NCBI RefSeq assembly: GCF_030815485.1
Contig: NZ_JAUSWV010000002.1
Location: 868,001-932,000, forward strand
DNA from: Streptomyces rishiriensis
GTDB taxonomy: Bacteria > Actinomycetota > Actinomycetes > Streptomycetales > Streptomycetaceae
DNA: 64,000 bases
Direction of reading: 5' to 3'
The translations under genes and the position numbers were made by a program. This document shows positions 43,216-53,217 of this stretch, one piece after another. How positions within the stretch are numbered: the first letter of the stretch is position 1; each line of letters opens with the position of its first letter. The notes beneath the pieces were generated by a model, which made no database searches, was not told where the DNA came from, and was given only the letters and a program-made list of their open reading frames with translations.

Positions 43216-45450
43216 CTACGCTCCGCCGGCCGCCCGTTGCTGCTGGAGCACCGCGACCCTCCGGTACAGCGCGACCGCTTCCTGGCCCCGGCCGAGCCGT
43301 TCCAGGCAGTGGGCCTCGTCGTTGCGGCCGGCGAGAGTGTCGGGGTGGTCGGCTCCGAGAAGGCGCTCACGGGCGGCGGCCACCCGCCGGTACTCGGTCA
43401 GCGCGTCCGCCCAGCGGCCCAGCCAGCCCAGGCCGACGGCGACCTCGCGGCGGCTGACCAGCGTGTCGGGGTGGTCCGCGCCGAGCACGCGCTCACGGAT
43501 GGCGCACACGTCCCGGGACTCGGCGAGAGCCTCCTCCCAGCGGCCCAGCCGGCCGAGGTTGACGCCGAGGCCGTGGCGGGCCCGCAGGGTCTCGGGGTGC
43601 GCCGGGCCGTGGATGCGGGTGCGGTCGTCCACGAGCTCGCGGTAGAGCCGGAGCGCCTCCGCGCTGCGGCCGAGGCGGCCGAGACTGATGCCGGTCTCGT
43701 AACGGGCGGCGAGAGTGTCCGGGTGGTCGGGGCCGAGGGCCTGCGCACGGGCCGCGGCGACCTCGCGGTAGGTCTGGAGGGCTTCCGGCCAACGGCCCAG
43801 CTGGCCCAGGGCGTAGGCGACCTCGTAGCGGGTGACCAGGGTGTCCGGATGGGCGGGGCCCAGGACGCGGGCGCGGGCCACGGCCACCTCGCTCGCCATC
43901 CGGTGGGACTCCTCCAGACGGCCGAGTCTGCTGAGGCTGAAGGCGAGGTTGTGGCGGCAGCGCAGGGTGTCGGGGTGGTCGGGGCCCGCCGTGCGCACCC
44001 GCGCGGCGAGAACCGAGGTGTACACCTGGTGGGCGTCGAAGTGGCGGCCCAGCCGGCCCAGCACGTAGGCCGTCTCCTGACGGGTGGCGAGGGTGTCGGC
44101 GTGGTCGGCGCCCAGCACCCGGGTACGGGCGGCGGCCACCTGCCGGTACTCCCGCAGCGCGTCGGCGACGCGGCCGGTGCGGCTCAGGGCGAAGGCGACC
44201 TCGTAGCGGCTGGCGAGCGTCTCGGGATGGTCCGCGCCGAGCAGGTGCGCGCGTTCGGCGGCGACGGCGCGGTGCACCTCCCCGGCCTCCGCCCACCGCC
44301 CGAGCCGCCCCAGGCCGAGGCCGGCGCCGTGCCGTCCGGCGAGCGCGGCGAGGGCCTGCGGGGACGGCGCGTCCGGTACCGGCGCGGCGGGGACCGCGCC
44401 GAGCGCCGGCCGGGGGATCCACTCGCCGGTCAGGGCCGCCCCGGCGTCCGGGGGCGTGATCCGCAGGCCGGCGCCGGTGGCCTTGTGGCCGGTGGTCATG
44501 CCCTGCGTCCAGGACGGCAGCCGCGGCTCGCGTCCGGCGCCTCCGGGCGGACGCGGGTCGGGCCGGGGCGTCACCACGGTGGGTACGTACGCCGCCGGCG
44601 CGACCCGGCCCGCGGCGATGCGCCGGACGATCTCACGGGCGTCCCGGGGGCGCTGGTCGGGCCGTTTCGCCAGCAGGTCCAGGATGATCCGCTCGAGGTG
44701 TTCCGGCAGTTCGGGTCGGTGTTCGCGAGGGGGCCGCGGCGGGGTGTCCCGGTGGCCGACGAGGATCGCCCAGGGGTCCTCCAGGTCGAACGGCGGGGCC
44801 CCGGTGGCGATCTCGTACAGCACGCATCCCAGGGAGTAGAGGTCGCTGCGCTGGTCGACCTCCTCCCCGCCGATCTGCTCCGGCGACATGTAGTGGGGGG
44901 TGCCCATGGCGATGCCGGTGCCGGTGAGACGGGAGGTGAAGCCGATGTCGTGGCCGAGGCGGGCGATGCCGAAGTCGCAGATCTTCACCGTGCCGTCGGT
45001 GAGCCGCACGATGTTCGCGGGCTTCAGGTCGCGGTGCACGACGCCCTGCCGGTGCGTGTAGGCGAGGGCCGCGGCGACCTGGTCGGCGATCTCCACGACG
45101 TCGGGGACGGGCAGCGGCCGGCGCTCGTTGTCGTCCAGCAGCTGGCACAGGTTGCCGCCGTCGAGGAGCTCCATCACCAGGAAGAGGACACCGTCGCTGT
45201 CGCCGAAGTCGTGGACGACCGTCACGCCGCGGTGCTGGAGCGCGGCCGCGACGCGGCCCTCACGCCGGAAACGTTCCCGCAGGACCCGCCCGGAGGACGG
45301 GTCGTGGTGCGGAGCGATCGGTTTGAGGCACTTCACGGCCACCTGCCGGCCGAGGGACTCGTCACGGGCCCGCCACACCTCGCCCATGCCACCGCGCCCG
45401 ATCCGGTCCAGCAGCCGGTACCGGCCCTGGATCAGCCTGCTCTCCGCCAT
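43216..45450 (-). CDS. Ser/Thr protein kinase with C-terminal tetratricopeptide repeats
   Basis: 744 aa. Kinase domain about residues 11-275: GRGGMGEVWRARD (P-loop), VAVKCLKP (Lys), VVHRDLKPANIV, KICDFGIARLG, MGTPHYMSPEQIGG. No transmembrane helix, so it is cytosolic, unlike PknB. The C-terminal half (about 380-735) consists of about nine TPR_10-type repeats around 40 residues long, each with the signature LG.DHPDTL..R.E.A..LGRLGR. They suggest a peptide or protein-binding arm. Substrates are unknown; the TPR array is nearly identical from unit to unit, so copy number may vary between strains. Confidence 0.93.
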   Translation of the reverse strand: MAESRLIQGRYRLLDRIGRGGMGEVWRARDESLGRQVAVKCLKPIAPHHDPSSGRVLRERFRREGRVAAALQHRGVTVVHDFGDSDGVLFLVMELLDGGNLCQLLDDNERRPLPVPDVVEIADQVAAALAYTHRQGVVHRDLKPANIVRLTDGTVKICDFGIARLGHDIGFTSRLTGTGIAMGTPHYMSPEQIGGEEVDQRSDLYSLGCVLYEIATGAPPFDLEDPWAILVGHRDTPPRPPREHRPELPEHLERIILDLLAKRPDQRPRDAREIVRRIAAGRVAPAAYVPTVVTPRPDPRPPGGAGREPRLPSWTQGMTTGHKATGAGLRITPPDAGAALTGEWIPRPALGAVPAAPVPDAPSPQALAALAGRHGAGLGLGRLGRWAEAGEVHRAVAAERAHLLGADHPETLASRYEVAFALSRTGRVADALREYRQVAAARTRVLGADHADTLATRQETAYVLGRLGRHFDAHQVYTSVLAARVRTAGPDHPDTLRCRHNLAFSLSRLGRLEESHRMASEVAVARARVLGPAHPDTLVTRYEVAYALGQLGRWPEALQTYREVAAARAQALGPDHPDTLAARYETGISLGRLGRSAEALRLYRELVDDRTRIHGPAHPETLRARHGLGVNLGRLGRWEEALAESRDVCAIRERVLGADHPDTLVSRREVAVGLGWLGRWADALTEYRRVAAARERLLGADHPDTLAGRNDEAHCLERLGRGQEAVALYRRVAVLQQQRAAGGA

Positions 45451-45508
45451 AGTGCGCCGCCGCCCCCGTTGCTTTCCGGCCCTCCCCCGGCCGGTCCAGT
45501 ATGGCGGT

Positions 45509-46354
45509 CTATCGCCCGACTTTGAACGGGGCCGGGCGAGCTTCGGGGCCGAGCCTCGCCATGGCCCGCAGGACGTGTTTGGGCGGGAGTTGCCACCGAA
45601 GACGTGCGGGAACGCAGCGCAGCAGGGTGCCCATGGCACGCAACTGCCGGGTGACGGCGGCGGGTTCCGGGGCCCGTCTGCCGTACAGCTCATGGGCGTA
45701 CGGCGGCAGGGAGGCGTACGCCAGGTGCGCCACCCGCCGCCACAGCAGGGCGCGCGCCGGGACGAGCAGGGGGTGAACCGGCGGCCGCAGCAGGAAGTCG
45801 TCCACGTCGTGCGCCTCCGCCCCGGCGGCGAGTTCGGGGCGCGTCTTCTCGAAGTACGCGTCCATGTCGGCCCGGTCGGCCGGTACCTCGTCGGGGTCGA
45901 GCCCCACCAGCCGGGCGCTGACGCGGTGTTCGGCGAGATAGCGGTCGGCGGCGGCATCGGTGAGCGGGTAGCCGGAGCGGCGCAGGACGTGCAGGTAGGA
46001 GTCGATCTCGGCGCAGTGCACCCACAGCAGCAGCCCGGGTTCGTCGACGCCGTACCGCTCCCCCGTGTCCGGGTCGGTCGCGGACAGCATGCGATGGATC
46101 CTGCGGACGCGGGCCCCCGCCTTCTCGGCGGCCTCGCTGGTGCCGTACGTCGTGGTCCCGACGAAGTCGGCGGTGCGCATCAGCCGACCCCAGGCGTCCC
46201 GCCGGAAGTCGGAGTTCTGCATGACCCCGCGCACGGCACGCGGGTGGAGTGCCTGGAGGTAGAGCGCACGGACTCCGGCGACCCACATCATCGGGTCGCC
46301 GTGCAACTGCCAGGTCACACTCGTCGGACCGAACAGCCCGGGGTCGGCCTTCAT
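45509..46354 (-). CDS. MpaB/DUF2236-family oxygenase
   Basis: 281 aa. The family signature is visible as LYLQALHPRAVRGVMQNSDF, FRRDAWGRLMRTADFVGTTTYG and LLWVHCAEIDSYLHVL, with the conserved His residues that in relatives bind heme (latex clearing protein Lcp, and MpaB, which cleaves the farnesyl chain in mycophenolic acid synthesis). It may therefore cut a C=C bond of a prenyl chain. It ends near the kinase gene start and follows the acyl-CoA dehydrogenase gene on the same strand with a 9-base gap, so the two form an operon. Confidence 0.85.
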   Translation of the reverse strand: MKADPGLFGPTSVTWQLHGDPMMWVAGVRALYLQALHPRAVRGVMQNSDFRRDAWGRLMRTADFVGTTTYGTSEAAEKAGARVRRIHRMLSATDPDTGERYGVDEPGLLLWVHCAEIDSYLHVLRRSGYPLTDAAADRYLAEHRVSARLVGLDPDEVPADRADMDAYFEKTRPELAAGAEAHDVDDFLLRPPVHPLLVPARALLWRRVAHLAYASLPPYAHELYGRRAPEPAAVTRQLRAMGTLLRCVPARLRWQLPPKHVLRAMARLGPEARPAPFKVGR

Positions 46355-46363
46355 ACCGGCAGG

Positions 46364-47542
46364 CTAACGCCGTACCCGCGGCATTCCCAGGCCGATCCAC
46401 GAGATGATCTCCCGCTGGATCTCGTTGTTGCCGCCACCGAAGGTGAAGATGACGGCGGAGCGGTAGCCGCGTTCGAGTTCGCCGTGCAGCACGGCGCCCG
46501 CCGAGCCCTCCTGGAGTGCGCCGGGAGCGGCGACGACCTCCATCAGCCAGGCGTAGGCGTCCCGGCGGGCCTCCGAGCCGTAGACCTTGACCGCGGACGC
46601 GTCCTGCGGGGTGAGGGTGCCGTGCTGGAGGGCGCCGACCATCTGCCAGTTGAGGAGTTTGAGCGCGTCGAGCTTCACCTGGGTCCGGGCGAGCCGGCGG
46701 CGCACCCAGGGCAGGTCGACCACCCGGCGGCCGTCGGCGAGCTTGGTCTCCGTCGCCCAGCGCTGCACGTCGTGCAGGGCGCGGATCGCCATCGTGCCGT
46801 GCGCGGCGAGGGTCACCCGCTCGTGGTTGAGCTGGTTGGTGATCAGCCGCCAGCCCTGGTTCTCGGCGCCGACGCGCCGGGAGACGGGTACCCGCACGTT
46901 CTCGTAATAGCTGGCGGTGGTGTCGTGGGAGGCGAGGGTCCTGATGACCGTGCAGGAGTAGCCGGGGTCACCGGTCGGCACGAGGAGCATGGTGATGCCC
47001 TTGTGCGGCGGGGCCTCGGGGTCGGTGCGCACCGCAAGCCAGACCCAGTCGGCGGTGTCGCCGTTGGTCGTCCAGATCTTCTGCCCGTTGACGACGTAGG
47101 TGTCGCCCTCGCGCACCGCGCGCGTGCGGAGCGCGGCGAGGTCGGTGCCCGCGTCGGGTTCGCTGTAGCCGATCGCGAAGTCGATCTCACCGGCGAGGAT
47201 CTTCGGCAGGAAGTACGCCTTCTGCTCGTCGGTCCCGTACCGCATGATCGTCGGTCCCACGGTGTTCAGCGCCATCAGCGGCAGCGGCACACCGGCCTGG
47301 GCGGCCTCGTCGAAGAAGACGAACTGCTCGATCGGGGTGAGGCCGCGGCCGCCGTACTCCTCGGGCCAGCCGACGCCGAGCCAGCCGTCCGCGCCGAGGC
47401 GGCGGATCGTCGTGCGGTAGAAGCGCTTCGCGGCGACCGGGTCGATGTGCCGGGCGTAGGCGTTGTGCGGCACCAACTCGGCGAAGTAGGCGCGCAGTTC
47501 GGTGCGCAGCCGCAGTTGCTCGGGCGTGTGGTCGAGGTGCAC
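46364..47542 (-). CDS. Acyl-CoA dehydrogenase
   Basis: 392 aa. N-terminal helices with GVGWPEEYGGRGLTPIEQFV, FAD/acyl-binding strand IGYSEPDAGTDLAALRTRA, NGQKIWTTNGDTADWVWL, and the C-terminal FTFGGGNNEIQREIIS. This is the FadE subtype common in steroid and fatty-acid catabolic loci, which often work as heterotetramers of two FadE subunits; no second FadE is in the window. GTG start with GCCAGGAGGCGCC. Operon with the MpaB-type gene. Confidence 0.92.
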   Translation of the reverse strand: MHLDHTPEQLRLRTELRAYFAELVPHNAYARHIDPVAAKRFYRTTIRRLGADGWLGVGWPEEYGGRGLTPIEQFVFFDEAAQAGVPLPLMALNTVGPTIMRYGTDEQKAYFLPKILAGEIDFAIGYSEPDAGTDLAALRTRAVREGDTYVVNGQKIWTTNGDTADWVWLAVRTDPEAPPHKGITMLLVPTGDPGYSCTVIRTLASHDTTASYYENVRVPVSRRVGAENQGWRLITNQLNHERVTLAAHGTMAIRALHDVQRWATETKLADGRRVVDLPWVRRRLARTQVKLDALKLLNWQMVGALQHGTLTPQDASAVKVYGSEARRDAYAWLMEVVAAPGALQEGSAGAVLHGELERGYRSAVIFTFGGGNNEIQREIISWIGLGMPRVRR

Positions 47543-47833
47543 GGCGCCTCCTGGCTCCCCAAGGCCGGTCCGGACGGCGCACACGGTAGAACGTGTTGCA
47601 GAAATTGGGAATGGCGAGGGCCTTTCTCACGCGGGCGCCGGCCCGCCGACGCCTGAGGCACTCGGGTGCCGGGTTCCTCCTGCGGGCTCATGGCGGTGCG
47701 GGCTCGTACCGATCCGCCCGCCCCTTCCGGTCCGGGGGGCCTCTCCGGACTCAAGCCCAAGCCGCAGGTCCAGGTCCAGATTCAGGTACAGGTACAGGTA
47801 CAGGTACAGGTACAGGTACAGGTACAGGCAGGA
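47543..47833. other. Intergenic region with the CAGGTA microsatellite
   Basis: Upstream of the acyl-CoA dehydrogenase and directly behind the copper-storage-type gene (both minus strand). It contains the hexanucleotide repeat described separately and no supportable gene. Confidence 0.5.
47765..47830. repeat. Hexanucleotide tandem repeat, 7 perfect CAGGTA plus flanking variants
   Basis: CAGGTC x2, CAGATT, CAGGTA x7 (47783-47824), CAGGCA. Eleven units of six bases, starting 3 bases after the stop of the Cys-rich four-helix protein on the minus strand. A period of six keeps any reading frame open. Confidence 0.97.
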
Positions 47834-48226
47834 TCAGGCCAGCGTCTCCATGAACTCCGTGCAGGCCGTTGCGCAGGCGCGGCAGGCGGCTGCGCTCTCC
47901 TCGGCTCCCGGGTGCCTGTCGAAGACGTGGGCGGTCTCCAGGCAGACCGTCCGGCACCACTCCAGCTGGGCACGGATGCCGGCCTCGTCCAGGCGGTTGT
48001 CCTCGGAGAGCACGCGACAGGTCGCGTCGCACACCTCCGCGCACATGATGCCCTTGCGGCGCAGCAGCGCCTGCTCGTCGGTCCCGTCCGGATCCACGAG
48101 GCTCGCTCGCAGCGCACTGGCCCGCGCGCACTCGGTGCACGCCTGGGCGCAGGCGAAGCGGTCCTCCAGGAAGCGGAAGAGCTCCTGTTGCGAAGTCTGG
48201 TACGTCTGCGATGTCGTCGAAGTCAC
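47834..48226 (-). CDS. Cys-rich four-helix-bundle protein, copper-storage (Csp/DUF326) type
   Basis: 130 aa with at least thirteen Cys arranged along four helices as CxxxC and CxxC pairs: FACAQACTECARAS, MCAEVCDATCRVL, WCRTVCLETAHVF and ACRACATACTEF. The Csp family binds many Cu(I) ions inside a four-helix bundle; this cytosolic-looking form has no signal peptide. GTG start; a ribosome binding site is weak (GGCAGGG directly before it). It stands alone between the DUF6479 gene and a hexanucleotide repeat. Confidence 0.88.
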   Translation of the reverse strand: MTSTTSQTYQTSQQELFRFLEDRFACAQACTECARASALRASLVDPDGTDEQALLRRKGIMCAEVCDATCRVLSEDNRLDEAGIRAQLEWCRTVCLETAHVFDRHPGAEESAAACRACATACTEFMETLA

Positions 48227-48372
48227 CCCTGCCGGGTAGCCGGGCGGGGCGTCGCGAAACCCGCGGGCCGGCCCGGAGGCGGCGTCGATCGCCGGGCGCG
48301 AACAGGCGCCCACGGATCGTCACGAGCCCGGAATGGCGGGTTCATGTCCCATTTAGGGGGTATTCGCCTGAT

Positions 48373-48738
48373 ATGACTAACGCAAGCCTTCAACTGGCCG
48401 CCACGAGCGGCCTGCTCACTCTCGGGATGTTCGGGGTCGGGCTGGCCCTCCTGGCAGTGCTGGGCGGCAGCTTCTGGCTGGGGACGCGTGTGAAGTCGCG
48501 CGAGCCGGCCCGGCCGCGTCCCGAGGAACAGCCGCATCTGCCGCCGGGCGGCGCGGTGCACGAGATACGCGAGAACCGGGAACCCGACGAGGTGCCCCGG
48601 ACAGCGGAGGGCGGCCGTCCCCTCACGCCGTACGAACTGACCAACATGCAGACCCGCTCCAGCACGGACCAGAAACGGCCGCGCTGGAGCCGCGGCAGCA
48701 GCGGCTCGTTCGGCGGCGGTGGTCTGGGCTCTCACTGA
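48373..48738 (+). CDS. DUF6479-type small membrane protein
   Basis: 121 aa. One N-terminal transmembrane segment (about residues 12-36, GLLTLGMFGVGLALLAVLGGSFWL) followed by a polar, Pro/Arg-rich tail with RPRPEEQPHLPPGG, RPLTPYELTNMQTRSS and a Gly-rich end SGSFGGGGLGSH. This domain order is that of the Streptomyces DUF6479 family; function unknown. A strong hairpin lies downstream. Confidence 0.8.
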   Translation: MTNASLQLAATSGLLTLGMFGVGLALLAVLGGSFWLGTRVKSREPARPRPEEQPHLPPGGAVHEIRENREPDEVPRTAEGGRPLTPYELTNMQTRSSTDQKRPRWSRGSSGSFGGGGLGSH

Positions 48739-48816
48739 CCGACCTGCGGGCCGGGCCGACGGGCCTGGCCGCCCGAACCGGTCGGCGAGCAGGCGGCACG
48801 GTCACGGGAGGAGCCG

Positions 48817-48856
48817 AGCGGAGCGGGCCGTCACGGTGTCGACGGCCCGCTCCGCT
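48817..48856. terminator. Bidirectional terminator between DUF6479 and uvrA-like genes
   Basis: Perfect 16-bp inverted repeat AGCGGAGCGGGCCGTC (48817-48832) and GACGGCCCGCTCCGCT (48841-48856), loop of 8 bases, between convergent genes. A 23-bp direct repeat with one mismatch (48852-48874 and 48877-48899) overlaps its right arm. Confidence 0.85.
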
Positions 48857-48937
48857 GTCCTGCCCGCTCTCCCGCCCCGCTGTCCGGCCCGCTCTCCCGG
48901 CCCGGCGGGTTGCCCCGCGGTCCGGCCGGTGCCTCGG

Positions 48938-51322
<2,385 letters not shown>

Positions 51323-51471
51323 CGTTTCTCCATCTGCTGCTCGTGACCGCCTTCGCGGGCTGGGGCGCCGCCCGGCTCGTGCTGACCGGGGCCACGCTAG
51401 CCGTGACCGGGTGACCGGCGCTTCTCGAATACTGATGGGTTCGGTCGCGCGCAGGTTCCGACAGGGGGCGG

Positions 51472-51893
51472 GCAGCAAGCGACGACGTCACCCTGCTGCT
51501 CACGCGGCTGCCGGGCCGCTCCGCCGGCCGCCGTCACCAGCCGCCTCCAGGCCGCCCGGGTCTTCGTGCCGGAGGGTCGGGCGTTTCTGCGCAGGGCGCT
51601 GACCTGCTGGAACCGTACGGAGCGGACCGCTGGCGTGCTTCGCTGCCGTGGGAGACGCTGACGAACGCCGTGCAGCACTCCGGGGGCCGGATCGGCCTGC
51701 GTCCGCACCGCACCGCCACCGACCTCACCGTCGTCGAGGTCAGCGCCCGCAGCCCGCGGCTCCCCCGACCGAGGATGCCGGTCGAGGACGCCGAGTCGGG
51801 TCGCGGCCTGATCCTGGTGCCTGCTCTCGCCGCCGACCGGCGGCTGCGGTCGGCGGCGAGGGCAGGACGACCTCGTTCACGCCGAAGCTGTGA
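51472..51893 (+). pseudogene. Relic of a PP2C phosphatase fused to an RsbW-like ATPase domain
   Basis: The plus frame begins in the last motif of a PP2C domain (SDDVTLLLTRLPG), continues through a shortened linker to ETLTNAVQHSGGRIGLRPHR and TATDLTV, then SPRLPRP and DAESGRGLILVPALAA, the HATPase_c N- and G-boxes. After a frameshift near 51850 it ends GEGRTTSFTPKL and TGA at 51891, equivalent to the usual EGKTVWFTL.L end. The whole sensor and most of the phosphatase are missing. Its tail overlaps the antisense 3' end of the RimK-like gene. Confidence 0.7.
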
Positions 51894-52854
51894 GTCCCCG
51901 GGTCGGTCCGCCGAGGGCCGGTGCGAAGGCGTCCAGGTGCGCCTGGACGTACGGAACGGCCACCGCCCGGAGTTCGAGTTCGCCGTCGACGAAGGCGGGC
52001 TGGACGTTGACCTCGAAGACGACCCCGCCGTTCTCGACCGCCAGGTCGACCCCGGCGAAGGGCAGCCCGACCGACGCGGTGGCCTCGACGGCGAGTTCGG
52101 CGAGCCGGGGCTGGAGGTCCTGCGGGGCGATGTGGACGGCGGTGGCGCCCTGGCAGGTGTTGCACGGGATGTCGGTCTGCGGCTGGAGGTGCTCGCGGGC
52201 GTGCACGACGCGGTCGCCCAGGACGAAGACACGGAACTGGTGGCGCCGGCCGTCGGCGGTGATGTTGCCCGCGTCGCGGGAGAGCAGCCAGTCGGTGCCG
52301 CGCTCGGCGTAGTAGGCGGCGGCGAGCTCGAGTTGGGCGGGGGTGGTGACATGGAAGGTGTCGTTGCCGCCGGTGCCGACGACGGGCCGGGCCCAGGTGT
52401 CGCGGCCGAGCCGGTCGAAGGTGTCGGCGGCCTCCCGCCGGGAGGGCCGGGACAGCACGGCGGTCTCCATCTGGGCGACACCGTCCCGGACGAAGCGTTC
52501 GACGGTGAGGTTCTTCTCGGTCGCCGTCCGCCAGGCGTCGGGTCCGGCCGCCAGGGTCACCACGTCATGGCGCTCCAGCAGCTCCTGGAAGCCCGCGAGA
52601 GCCCGCCGGTGGTGCGGGGGGATCTCGTAGAGCAGTACGACGTCGGGTACGAAGTCCAGCCGCTCCTCGGGGACCTGGAGCCGTAACCGGCCTCCGTCGC
52701 GGACGCCGCGGCCGGTTCCGCCGGTCGCGAAGTGCCGGGAGTCGACCCGGACGGGCGGGGCCCCGGTGAGCAGTTCCACGGCGTCGGCGAGATACTCACG
52801 GCAGCCTTCGGGTGAGGTGGGGTCGGCGATCAGGGCGATGCACGGTCGGGACAC
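51877..52854 (-). CDS. RimK-like ATP-grasp protein with a TTA codon
   Basis: 325 aa. ATP-grasp fold: TEKNLTVERFVRDGVAQMETAV, ARPVVGTGGNDTFHV, HQFRVFVLGDRVVHAR and the ATP/Mg site GLPFAGVDLAVENG...VFEVNVQPAF. This is the carboxylate-amine ligase type (glutathione synthase/RimK), which joins an amino acid to a peptide or small molecule. No partner precursor peptide gene is adjacent. GTG at 52854 with GGAGG five bases upstream. Codon 57 (52686-52684) is TTA, so expression should need bldA. Confidence 0.88.
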   Translation of the reverse strand: MSRPCIALIADPTSPEGCREYLADAVELLTGAPPVRVDSRHFATGGTGRGVRDGGRLRLQVPEERLDFVPDVVLLYEIPPHHRRALAGFQELLERHDVVTLAAGPDAWRTATEKNLTVERFVRDGVAQMETAVLSRPSRREAADTFDRLGRDTWARPVVGTGGNDTFHVTTPAQLELAAAYYAERGTDWLLSRDAGNITADGRRHQFRVFVLGDRVVHAREHLQPQTDIPCNTCQGATAVHIAPQDLQPRLAELAVEATASVGLPFAGVDLAVENGGVVFEVNVQPAFVDGELELRAVAVPYVQAHLDAFAPALGGPTRGLTASA

Positions 52855-53217
52855 AGCGGCCTCCAGCGGCTCTCGACGCGCGCTCGTACCGCGGACGGGC
52901 CCCCGCACGGCACGAGCGGTGTCACGGATGGTGCCTGTCGCGCGAGTGGCCGCCGTACCCCTCGCCCCGGGAGCCGCTCCGGCGCGCGGAACGGCTACCG
53001 GCTCCGGGTCCGGGCGCGTGCCGGGCGAAGGACGAGTACGAGCGACGACCACCGGCGTGGGACTCACCCCGCCGGATCCGCGCGCAGGGTCGATCGACCA
53101 CTGTAAGCACCGGGCGGGACGCCGTACCAGGGCGCACGGCGGGCCGCCCGCCGCCCCTCCGCCTGCGCCCTGCGCCCCGGTCCGTGCGCCCTGGCCGGAC
53201 GCCGGTGAGCTGCCGTC
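52855..53217. other. Intergenic stretch without a gene
   Basis: 363 bases between two minus-strand genes (ATP-grasp start, phosphoketolase stop). High G+C with several short inverted repeats but no convincing terminator or coding frame; it must hold the ATP-grasp promoter. Confidence 0.5.

Noticed and set aside
47502..48239. Plus-strand frame with a long Arg-Tyr dipeptide run
   Set aside because: It is the antisense of two real minus-strand genes joined by the hexanucleotide repeat.
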